Assembly: GCA_009392005.1 (NCBI GenBank)
Contig: VFHL01000003.1
Coordinates: 81,221-138,901 of the forward strand
Source of the DNA: SAR202 cluster bacterium
Lineage (GTDB): Bacteria > Chloroflexota > Dehalococcoidia > UBA6926 > VFHL01
DNA: 57,681 nt
Reading direction: 5' to 3'
The notes below the pieces were generated by a model. The model made no database searches and was not told where the DNA came from. It worked only from the letters and a program-made list of their open reading frames with translations. This document shows, piece by piece, positions 27,031 to 34,463 of this stretch (positions are counted from its first letter, which is position 1; every line of letters starts with the position of its first letter). The position numbers were made by a program, and so were the translations under genes.

Positions 27031-28254
27031 TTGGGCTACGCTTCGGTCCTACAATGCAAAGAATGTGGTCGTGAATATCCACTTGAGCCCACAAATGTGT
27101 GCGAGTTCTGCTTTGGCCCTTTGGAGGTTCAATACGACTACAAAAATATCGCCAAGGTAATGACCAAAGAGAGCATCCAAAATGGACCGAACTCAATGTG
27201 GCGATATAAGGAATTGTTACCAGTTGCAGGGGACGATATAGTCAACATCAATTCAGGATTCACCCCACTCATTAAAGCGAATCGACTGGGCGAGGAATTG
27301 GGCCTGACAAATCTTTATTTGAAAAACGACTGCGTTAACCCAACCCACTCATTCAAGGACCGAGTTGTGACTGTCGCCGCCACCAAAGCAAAAGAATTTG
27401 GATTTGATACGATTGCATGTGCATCAACCGGTAATCTTGCGGGATCTGTCGCGGCACACGCCGCCAGGGCTGGCATGAGGTGCTTCGTTTTTATCCCAGC
27501 AGATTTGGAGACAGGAAAAATTATCGGAGCCGCTGTGTATGGCCCAACTTTAGTTGCTGTCAAGGGTAGCTATGACGAAGTAAATCGGCTGTGCAGCGAA
27601 GTTGCTGATCGCCACGGATGGGCATTCGTCAACATTAATATTCGCCCTTACTATTCAGAGGGAAGCAAAAGCTTAGGATACGAGGTCGTCGAACAACTAG
27701 GGTGGAAAACTCCCGTCCATGCGGTAGTACCGGCAGCATCAGGTTCGTTATACACAAAAATCTGGAAGGGTTTCAAAGAATTCAACCAACTAGGTTTCAT
27801 TGATACCCCGACAACCCAAATGCATTTGGCGACGTATACGGGTTCACCAATCGTAACCGCCTATGACGAGGGAACGAAGGACGTCCGACCAGTCAAACCA
27901 AAAACTATTGCAAAATCTTTAGCAATAGGCAATCCAGCAGATGGGTACTATGCGTTGAATACAATAGAAGAAACCCAGGGATCTGCAACAGCCGTTAGTG
28001 ACGAAGAAGTCGTTGATGGCATGCTATTGTTGGCCCAGACAGAAGGAATCTTCGGTGAAACAGCAGGTGGAGTCACAATCGCATCATTGAAACGACTCGT
28101 TAAACAAGGAAAAATCAACCAAGATGATTTAACCGTCGCATACATCACTGGATCAGGTTTGAAGACGCAGGAAGCAGTTGAAAAAGTGGTGCAACCATTA
28201 CATGTAGAACCCACCCTCAATTCATTCGAAGATGCGCTAAAAGCTACGCGCTAA
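27031..28254 (+). CDS. thrC: Threonine synthase
   Basis: A PLP enzyme of fold type II that converts O-phosphohomoserine to threonine. The N-terminus has a zinc-ribbon-like C-x2-C...C-x2-C (CKECGREYPL and CEFC), common in this threonine synthase subgroup. The cofactor lysine is in NPTHSFKDR, and the phosphate loop in ASTGNLAGSVAAHAA. I start at the TTG 27031: AGAGAGG lies nine bases upstream and the product begins GYASVLQCKECG, like relatives; an upstream TTG at 26965 adds 22 unconserved residues. NIL and CysO-like genes follow. A homologue acting on a sulfur donor is an alternative. Confidence 0.9.
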   Translation: MGYASVLQCKECGREYPLEPTNVCEFCFGPLEVQYDYKNIAKVMTKESIQNGPNSMWRYKELLPVAGDDIVNINSGFTPLIKANRLGEELGLTNLYLKNDCVNPTHSFKDRVVTVAATKAKEFGFDTIACASTGNLAGSVAAHAARAGMRCFVFIPADLETGKIIGAAVYGPTLVAVKGSYDEVNRLCSEVADRHGWAFVNINIRPYYSEGSKSLGYEVVEQLGWKTPVHAVVPAASGSLYTKIWKGFKEFNQLGFIDTPTTQMHLATYTGSPIVTAYDEGTKDVRPVKPKTIAKSLAIGNPADGYYALNTIEETQGSATAVSDEEVVDGMLLLAQTEGIFGETAGGVTIASLKRLVKQGKINQDDLTVAYITGSGLKTQEAVEKVVQPLHVEPTLNSFEDALKATR

Positions 28255-28273
28255 CCTATTTGGAGGCAATATT

Positions 28274-28516
28274 ATGGCACAAGCCAAATTTAGATTTACC
28301 TTCCCTCAAGATCTCGTTACAGAACCAATAATCTACAATCTTGGACGGAATTTTGAATTAATCACAAATATACGCCGAGCAAATGTCACCGATGACCAAG
28401 GCTGGGTTATTCTTGAACTTGAAGGTGACCAAGATGAGATTGAACGCGGCATCGCTTGGGTGACAGAAAATAAAGTTAGAGTTGATCCAATATCGGGAGA
28501 TGTTATTGAAGGATAA
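28274..28516 (+). CDS. NIL-domain protein
   Basis: An 80-residue single-domain protein of the NIL fold (a ferredoxin-like ligand domain best known at the C-terminus of the methionine importer ATPase MetN). Matching features are the first strand FRFTFPQDLVTEPIIYNLG, the ITNIRRANVTDD turn and LELEGDQDEIERGIAWV. TTGGAGG precedes the ATG, 19 bases after thrC. In relatives NIL binds methionine or a similar ligand; here a stand-alone copy next to a sulfur carrier suggests sulfur-amino-acid sensing or scaffolding (inference). Confidence 0.82.
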   Translation: MAQAKFRFTFPQDLVTEPIIYNLGRNFELITNIRRANVTDDQGWVILELEGDQDEIERGIAWVTENKVRVDPISGDVIEG

Positions 28517-28591
28517 CTATTTATTTCGTTTATCATAGAAATTTACACCCGACAAAACCATAAAAAACCTAAATAATTTCGGAGGAACTAG

Positions 28592-28867
28592 ATGGCAATA
28601 ACGGTACGAATCCCAACTCCACTTCGCCGGTTAACTGATGGAGCAGATAGCGTTGAAACAGATAGCGCAGACGTCCAAAATGCGATTGAAAATCTTGAGG
28701 GGCAATTCCCAGGTATCCGTGAACGCCTCATTGATGATTCAGGAGAATTGCATCGATTTGTCAACATCTATGTAAACGGTGAGGACATCCGATTCGTGGA
28801 CGGCCTCAAGACAAACATAAAAGATGGTGACGAAGTGAGTATTGTCCCAGCGGTCGCAGGGGGATAA
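28592..28867 (+). CDS. MoaD/ThiS-family sulfur carrier, CysO-like
   Basis: A 91-residue beta-grasp protein with the ubiquitin-like sulfur-carrier C-terminus PAVAGG: the exposed Gly-Gly is the site of activation to a thiocarboxylate. The body (RIPTPLRRLTDG, LHRFVNIYVNGEDIRF, DGDEVSIVP) is strikingly like mycobacterial CysO as I remember it, which donates sulfur to O-phosphoserine through CysM. Preceded by TCGGAGG. No ThiF/MoeB-type activator or Mec protease gene is in the window. Confidence 0.88.
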   Translation: MAITVRIPTPLRRLTDGADSVETDSADVQNAIENLEGQFPGIRERLIDDSGELHRFVNIYVNGEDIRFVDGLKTNIKDGDEVSIVPAVAGG

Positions 28868-28930
28868 ATTCACAATATATCGCGTACTTCGCCGTCCACT
28901 AGCAAACGCAGCAACTAAAGTTTTGAACTT

Positions 28931-30097
28931 TTAACCACGACGGGCGGATGCCCATTTCGCTTTCTGGGCAATTCTCGTCTGCTCATCGGTGGGCTTGTAC
29001 GTTTGAAGAAACGCCTCCTTGTAAGCGTTGAATTCATTTGCTCTAATAGCAACCCGTACTTCTTCCAACAGCCGGAGAATAAATCGCAAATTATGAATGC
29101 TAGCCAAGCGAAGGCTCAACAGTTCTTGTGTTTTGAACAAATGATGCAAATAAGACGTTGAGTAGTTAGTACACGTAACACAATCACATCCAGGATATAT
29201 TGGCCCACTCTGATTTTTGAAGCGGGCATTTAAAATATTGATCCTACCTTCAGGTGTAAAAAGCGAGCCATTACGTGCAATGCGAGTTGGCAAAGCTGAG
29301 TCAAACAAATCAACGCCACGCGCGATCGCCTCTAACAAATCTTCGGGAGAGCCCACCCCCAATAAATGCCTAGGTTTATTTATAGGTAACAATTCACAGG
29401 AACTATCCAAAGTGGCATACATGGATTGTTTCGGCTCACCAACACTTAGCCCCCCAATCGCATAGCCCGGAAAGTCCATTGCAACCAGCTCTTTCGCAGA
29501 TTTTTCTCGTTCCTCAGGGAAAACACCTCCCTGTATAATTCCAAAAAGCATAGCCTTTCCTGACCATGCTTCTCGACAACGACGAGCCCACAATGTCGTC
29601 CGCCTAACCCCCATTTGTACCGCTTCAATTTCATTGGTAAACGGAACACATTGGTCTAAAGACATCATCAAATCAACGCCTAATCTTTCCTGATTTTGAA
29701 TAGCCTCTTCAGGCGTCAGTGAATGCAATGAGCCATCAATATGAGACTTAAACGTTAAGCGATCATCGTCCACTTGTAACATATGCCCAAGGCTAAATAT
29801 TTGGAACCCACCGCTATCTGTCGCAATTGGATGCATCCAGCTCATAAAAGAATGAATCCCACCTAATTCTTCAATCAAATCAATACCTGGTCGCATCAAA
29901 AGGTGATATGAATTCGCTATTATGGTTGAGACACCTAGATCCTCTAACTCTGCGCTCGAAATCGCTTTTACGGTTGCCTGAGTCGCAACCGGATTGAAAG
30001 CAGGTGTTAAAATTTTTCCGTGTGTAGTGGTTAGCTGTCCAACGCGCGGTGCAAGCGGCGACAATGGTTGGTTCAGCAATACAAAATCATTTGTCAT
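28931..30097 (-). CDS. tgt: tRNA-guanine transglycosylase (queuine tRNA-ribosyltransferase)
   Basis: It exchanges guanine 34 of Asp, Asn, His and Tyr tRNAs for the queuosine precursor preQ1. Seen are the substrate loop TDSGGFQIFSL, the GVDLFDSALPTR segment with the nucleophilic aspartate, and the C-terminal zinc site CDCVTC...H (CDCVTCTNYSTSYLHH). 388 residues is standard. It lies 13 bases after the MFS gene on the same strand. No queA or other queuosine gene is present here. Confidence 0.95.
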   Translation of the reverse strand: MTNDFVLLNQPLSPLAPRVGQLTTTHGKILTPAFNPVATQATVKAISSAELEDLGVSTIIANSYHLLMRPGIDLIEELGGIHSFMSWMHPIATDSGGFQIFSLGHMLQVDDDRLTFKSHIDGSLHSLTPEEAIQNQERLGVDLMMSLDQCVPFTNEIEAVQMGVRRTTLWARRCREAWSGKAMLFGIIQGGVFPEEREKSAKELVAMDFPGYAIGGLSVGEPKQSMYATLDSSCELLPINKPRHLLGVGSPEDLLEAIARGVDLFDSALPTRIARNGSLFTPEGRINILNARFKNQSGPIYPGCDCVTCTNYSTSYLHHLFKTQELLSLRLASIHNLRFILRLLEEVRVAIRANEFNAYKEAFLQTYKPTDEQTRIAQKAKWASARRG

Positions 30098-30110
30098 CGA
30101 AAATCAAAAG

Positions 30111-31430
30111 TTAGGAACCCTGCTCAACCGCGTGCTCAGCTTCTTTTTCTTGCATTTGACGTGGCATTCTCAAAATCAAACAAAGCGGAATCGCCAAAAC
30201 AACTACCACAGCAATGATTAGTAGTGCAGGGACATACGTTCCATACCAATCAAATATGGCCCCAAAAAGAATCGGGGAAATAAACCCACCAACCATTGAT
30301 CCACTTTGAGTCAACCCATTAATAAACCCAAATTGCTTTCTCCCAAAATAACGGCTCACAAGCACCCCGCGGACTGGAATCATACCCCCAAAAGCAAGTC
30401 CATGAAAGAATGAGAATGGCACGGTATGCCAATAAACGGAAACGTTGGCAAGCATAACAACAGCAATCGCTTGACTAAATAGCAATGCGGCCAAAACATA
30501 ACGATTATCCACATAATCCGTTATCCAGCCACCACCCAAGCGGCCAATCGCACTTAACAACGTAAAACTACCTAAAACCGAAGCCGCAACGACAGTGCTG
30601 AATTGTACATCCGGACCTTCCAGATACGGTATAAGATGCACGATCAACCCATTCACCGGCATTGTTTGTGCTCCGAATATCGTTATCAACAGCCAGAATG
30701 TTGGTGTTTTCAAGGCTTCTTTCCCGGTAAGCCCTGTCAAAGGAACCTGTGTTTTATTTTTAGTGTCACCATCACTTGGATCTGGTTGATCACCGTCAGG
30801 CAACAACCCATAATCTTCAGGCTTGTTTCTATAGACGAACGCGAGAGGGATAACAATAATCCATGTCGCAATACCCAAAACAGTAAATGAGTCTCTCCAA
30901 CCAAAAGTGGACACAAGCCATACAACAATGATAAGCAACGGGCCACTAATAACCGCTCCAGATGAACCTATTCCCATGACTCGACCGCGCATCCTAGTAA
31001 ACCATTGAACAATGGCCCACATACGAGGCACGCCAACAGCAGCACTAGTACCTGCTGAAACAACAAGAGTCCCAACGTAAAACATCCATAGACTGTTTAT
31101 ACGACTGAGCATGATAAATCCCACACCAACCAAGATGCCTCCTGCGAGTACAACTGGTCGGGGGCCAATCCGATCAACAATATAGCCCTCAATCGGGGTG
31201 AGGATACTGCCTTCCAGTCTCTGAAGGGCAAAAGCGCCAGACATCATGGCCCGACTCCAACCAAAAGCTTCAGTTAGTGGTGTAAAAAAAACTTGCATCC
31301 CATAGACCCAACATATACTCATCCACAAATGAATCGTCATGCCCGCACCAACGATCCACCAACCATAGAATACTCGAGGGCGCGATTTGACTTGTTCAGC
31401 GTCTAGATCGGATACATCTTGATTAGACAT
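30111..31430 (-). CDS. MFS transporter, OFA/MCT-type, paralogue D
   Basis: 439 residues, 12 helices, with the FYGWWIVGAG opening, ALQRLEGSILTPIEG after helix 2, KPEDYGLLPDG in the central loop and GRLGGGWITDYVDNRY in the second half. Closest in layout to paralogue A. AAAGGA lies just upstream of the ATG. It is directly followed by tgt, probably by chance arrangement. Substrate unknown, plausibly a small carboxylate. Confidence 0.85.
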   Translation of the reverse strand: MSNQDVSDLDAEQVKSRPRVFYGWWIVGAGMTIHLWMSICWVYGMQVFFTPLTEAFGWSRAMMSGAFALQRLEGSILTPIEGYIVDRIGPRPVVLAGGILVGVGFIMLSRINSLWMFYVGTLVVSAGTSAAVGVPRMWAIVQWFTRMRGRVMGIGSSGAVISGPLLIIVVWLVSTFGWRDSFTVLGIATWIIVIPLAFVYRNKPEDYGLLPDGDQPDPSDGDTKNKTQVPLTGLTGKEALKTPTFWLLITIFGAQTMPVNGLIVHLIPYLEGPDVQFSTVVAASVLGSFTLLSAIGRLGGGWITDYVDNRYVLAALLFSQAIAVVMLANVSVYWHTVPFSFFHGLAFGGMIPVRGVLVSRYFGRKQFGFINGLTQSGSMVGGFISPILFGAIFDWYGTYVPALLIIAVVVVLAIPLCLILRMPRQMQEKEAEHAVEQGS

Positions 31431-31563
31431 AAGTCCTTTTCTCAGCCAAAAATGGAATTGAATGCTCTGGTCTGAAATTGATTAATTACCTATAAAAATT
31501 ATAGCATGCAGACACGATGCTTATTGGATTGGCCTATGACAGGCAACAGCTTTATATGATGGT

Positions 31564-32445
31564 TCAGACACTGATTTTTTGTGGCAAATCCTTGCCATCA
31601 AGAAAATCGACAATCAATTCAGAAACTATTTGGGGTTGTTCCATATATATATTGTGACCGACTCCTTCAAAGAGAACGATTGAAGCATCTTGCATTTCTG
31701 TCGACACTCTTCGCAATACATCTATTGATTTCTCGTCACGACCTGCACTCATCAAGAAGCAAGTAGGGACACTGCAACCAGGCAACGTTTCATGAAGATC
31801 ATAGAGGTCATCTTTACGTTCATCAAAATTAAACGTTTGTGGTGCCCACAGACTTTCCACTTGTCCACCATCTACGACTCGAACTTCATGTGCAGCAACA
31901 TCTGCAATCACTTCAGCATCCCATATTTTTGTAGCACGATGCCACTTTAAATACTCAAGGAATTCCTCTTGGCTTGGCCAAAACCGCCGGACATCTGTTT
32001 CACGACGTGATGCTTGTTCTTGAAAGCGCTCATCGAGAACAAGAAGCGTTTCAATCAAAAACATCTTATTTATCAGACGTGGTTCAAGAAGTGCAACATG
32101 TGCAACTACACCCGCTCCTGTTGAATGAGCTACCACCATTGAATCAGACAAATTCACAGCATCCATGAAAGCAATGAGATCATACACTCTGTCTTTGGTG
32201 TTATAACCGCGAGGAGACCACTCGCTCTCACCATGCCCTCTTGCATCCAAAGCTATGATCCTGAACTGGTCGTGAAGCCTACGGGCAACTGCATCCCAAC
32301 TCCGGCTCGTTCGTTGGTCTCCATGAAATAACAAGACTGGTGGGCCATCTCCTTCCCAATCAACATAGTGTAAACGGACACCTTGAACATCAACGTATTT
32401 CTTTTTGGGAATCATTCGTTTAATTACCTCAATCTCATTTGTCAA
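31564..32445 (-). CDS. Alpha/beta hydrolase
   Basis: 293 residues, canonical fold: oxyanion HGDQRTS (HG motif), ALDARGHGES, nucleophile serine in VAHSTGAG, acid in SAGRDEKS and histidine in GVGHNIYME. The cap region (about residues 130-215) is charged. The nucleophile elbow has T rather than the usual Q/M/L after Ser (HSTGAG), seen in some esterases and haloalkane-dehalogenase relatives. An ATG at 32415 is a possible shorter start. Substrate unknown. Confidence 0.85.
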   Translation of the reverse strand: MTNEIEVIKRMIPKKKYVDVQGVRLHYVDWEGDGPPVLLFHGDQRTSRSWDAVARRLHDQFRIIALDARGHGESEWSPRGYNTKDRVYDLIAFMDAVNLSDSMVVAHSTGAGVVAHVALLEPRLINKMFLIETLLVLDERFQEQASRRETDVRRFWPSQEEFLEYLKWHRATKIWDAEVIADVAAHEVRVVDGGQVESLWAPQTFNFDERKDDLYDLHETLPGCSVPTCFLMSAGRDEKSIDVLRRVSTEMQDASIVLFEGVGHNIYMEQPQIVSELIVDFLDGKDLPQKISV

Positions 32446-32567
32446 AAACCAACCTGTTTTTTTATATCTATAATAAGATAGTAATCAATAATCTCACGAT
32501 ATAGGCCTGCTTAACTAGACAAAATCTTGATTCCATCAATGTAACCGATTTGGAGATGGCAAGAATC

Positions 32568-33398
32568 ATGCCAGAACTGCCTGAAGTTGAATCACTGAAA
32601 AATTACCTGTCAGGCCAAGTTATCGGTCGAACAATCACTTCATTTAATTCAACCTGGCCCAAAGCGATTGGTTCCCACTCGCTAAGTGATTTCACCGAAA
32701 TAATCAACCAACAAGTAATTTCAGATATCAAAAGACATGGCAAATATCTTGTACTCCAATTGCTTTCCGGACAAAACTTGTTGATCCATCTCCGATTGAC
32801 CGGTCATCTAGATTTCACCCTAAATTCTACGACACCTCTAAGATACACTCGGCACACATTCGGCGTAGATAACGAATTCGAAATGAGATTGCGAGATGTG
32901 AGGAAATTTGCAACTATTTCTTTGACAGAAAACCCGATGGATATGTTGAAGAATATTGGCAAGGATCCACTGAATACCTTGTTTACTACGGCCTATTTAG
33001 AGGAATTGCTAGGCAATCACGACATCCCAATCAAATCATTTCTCCTTAACCAATCGATCATCGCCGGTATCGGTAATATTTACAGTGACGAAATCCTGTT
33101 CGCTAGCAAAATACATCCCTCTACTCCTTCGTCATCAATACCTAAAACCATGGTGAAAATACTACACAAAACGATGAAGACAATCTTAATCAACGCAACC
33201 GAATCCTTAACGACACAAATTTTCCGTGATCAAGAGCAGCCCGAATGGAACGCTTCATCTCCGTCATTTGTAGTTCCTAGAAAAGCAGGATTGCCATGCC
33301 CCCAATGCAAAAAACCCATAGAAAAAATCACTCTAGGTGGCCGATCCGCCTATTTTTGCGCTCCCTGCCAACCGATCAACGAATCAGCGCACTGCTGA
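32568..33398 (+). CDS. mutM: Formamidopyrimidine-DNA glycosylase
   Basis: It removes 8-oxoguanine and other oxidised purines. The start must be the ATG at 32568, because the mature enzyme needs the N-terminal proline nucleophile: the product begins MPELPEVE (P2, E3). The ORF extends upstream to a TTG at 32550, which would bury the proline. Also seen are the catalytic lysine region RHGKYL and the C-terminal zinc finger CPQCKK...CAPC with an arginine in GGRSAYF. 276 residues is standard. Close upstream is the divergent hydrolase. Confidence 0.93.
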   Translation: MPELPEVESLKNYLSGQVIGRTITSFNSTWPKAIGSHSLSDFTEIINQQVISDIKRHGKYLVLQLLSGQNLLIHLRLTGHLDFTLNSTTPLRYTRHTFGVDNEFEMRLRDVRKFATISLTENPMDMLKNIGKDPLNTLFTTAYLEELLGNHDIPIKSFLLNQSIIAGIGNIYSDEILFASKIHPSTPSSSIPKTMVKILHKTMKTILINATESLTTQIFRDQEQPEWNASSPSFVVPRKAGLPCPQCKKPIEKITLGGRSAYFCAPCQPINESAHC

Positions 33399-33508
33399 CA
33401 ATCCTTTGAGCCGAACCGCTTCATTTGCGCGTTGAACAAAAAATCAATACCATTATCATGTAATTAACTGCAAGATTGAAGAATGTATGCCCCTTTGGGA
33501 AGAATTAA

Positions 33509-34336
33509 ATGAGTATTTCAAACGAAAACGTAGATCATGTTGAACCTATTTCAGAGTTCCGAACTGCCGTTTCCCGATGGCTTGATGCAAATGCAACAAT
33601 CCCAGAAAAGATTGATGTACCGGGCAGAGGGCGCCCCATGTCCCAGGCACTGAAGGATTGGGCGGTCGAATTTCGGTTGAAACTCGGAGCCAAAGGTTGG
33701 ATCGCGCCTAATTGGCCACGAGAGTATGGCGGCGGTGGATTGAGCAACAACCACGCAGCAATCATCAACCAAGAACTAAGCAAACGTCGGTTACCACCTT
33801 TACAAGTTTCAATAATGCATGCGTCACCATTCCGAGTGTATGGGACAGAAGACCAGAAAAAAACATTTTTGCGCTCAATACTCCGAGGGGAAATTACAGT
33901 AGCAAACACCTTTACTGAGGTTGCTCATGGTTCTGACCTGCAATCAACAGAAGCGACTGCAATAAAAGATGGTGATGAATATGTAATCAACGCCAAAAAA
34001 GCGTATATAACCAGTCCTCTACGACCAGATCTTTTCCTTTGTCTCGCTGCCACAAATCCTGAAGCCCCACCCGAATACCGGTACAGTGTGATCATCGTTG
34101 ATGCGCACACCCCAGGTATTGAAATTAAAGCACAGAGCTTACTGACACCGGGGAGAGAGCATACGGTTTTTTACACAAATGCTCATGCGCCTCGCACCCA
34201 AATTCTAGGCGAAGAAGGACAAGGGCTTGAAATAGCCGGGATGATGGTCGAAATCGAGCGAGGCGGCATAAGTGTACCCCTCCAAAAACAACTCGAAATT
34301 GAGGAAAGTGAAGCAAACGAAAAGGATCCACACTAA
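33509..34336 (+). CDS. Acyl-CoA dehydrogenase family protein, truncated (C-terminal domain missing)
   Basis: The N-terminal alpha and middle beta domains of an acyl-CoA dehydrogenase are clear: GWIAPNWPREYGG, the FAD/substrate strand NTFTEVAHGSDL, YVINAKKAYIT, and the lid LGEEGQGLEIAGMM. The family is normally 370-400 residues with a C-terminal four-helix domain that supplies the catalytic glutamate and FAD contacts. This product stops at 275 residues, just after IERGGIS, in a charged tail. Only 127 bases remain before the convergent ppdK stop, so the missing domain cannot be nearby. Probably a degenerate or non-catalytic remnant. Confidence 0.82.
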   Translation: MSISNENVDHVEPISEFRTAVSRWLDANATIPEKIDVPGRGRPMSQALKDWAVEFRLKLGAKGWIAPNWPREYGGGGLSNNHAAIINQELSKRRLPPLQVSIMHASPFRVYGTEDQKKTFLRSILRGEITVANTFTEVAHGSDLQSTEATAIKDGDEYVINAKKAYITSPLRPDLFLCLAATNPEAPPEYRYSVIIVDAHTPGIEIKAQSLLTPGREHTVFYTNAHAPRTQILGEEGQGLEIAGMMVEIERGGISVPLQKQLEIEESEANEKDPH

Positions 34337-34463
34337 ACATTTTCAAAAGATCCGCTTTGGCGCTCAATAGACACATCTCTAAATTCCAACTCGAAAACTG
34401 AAATTTACCAGTGTGGAACGCGCCGGCAAAGAAATCTAGGGCATTTCGGAACCACAACGACTA

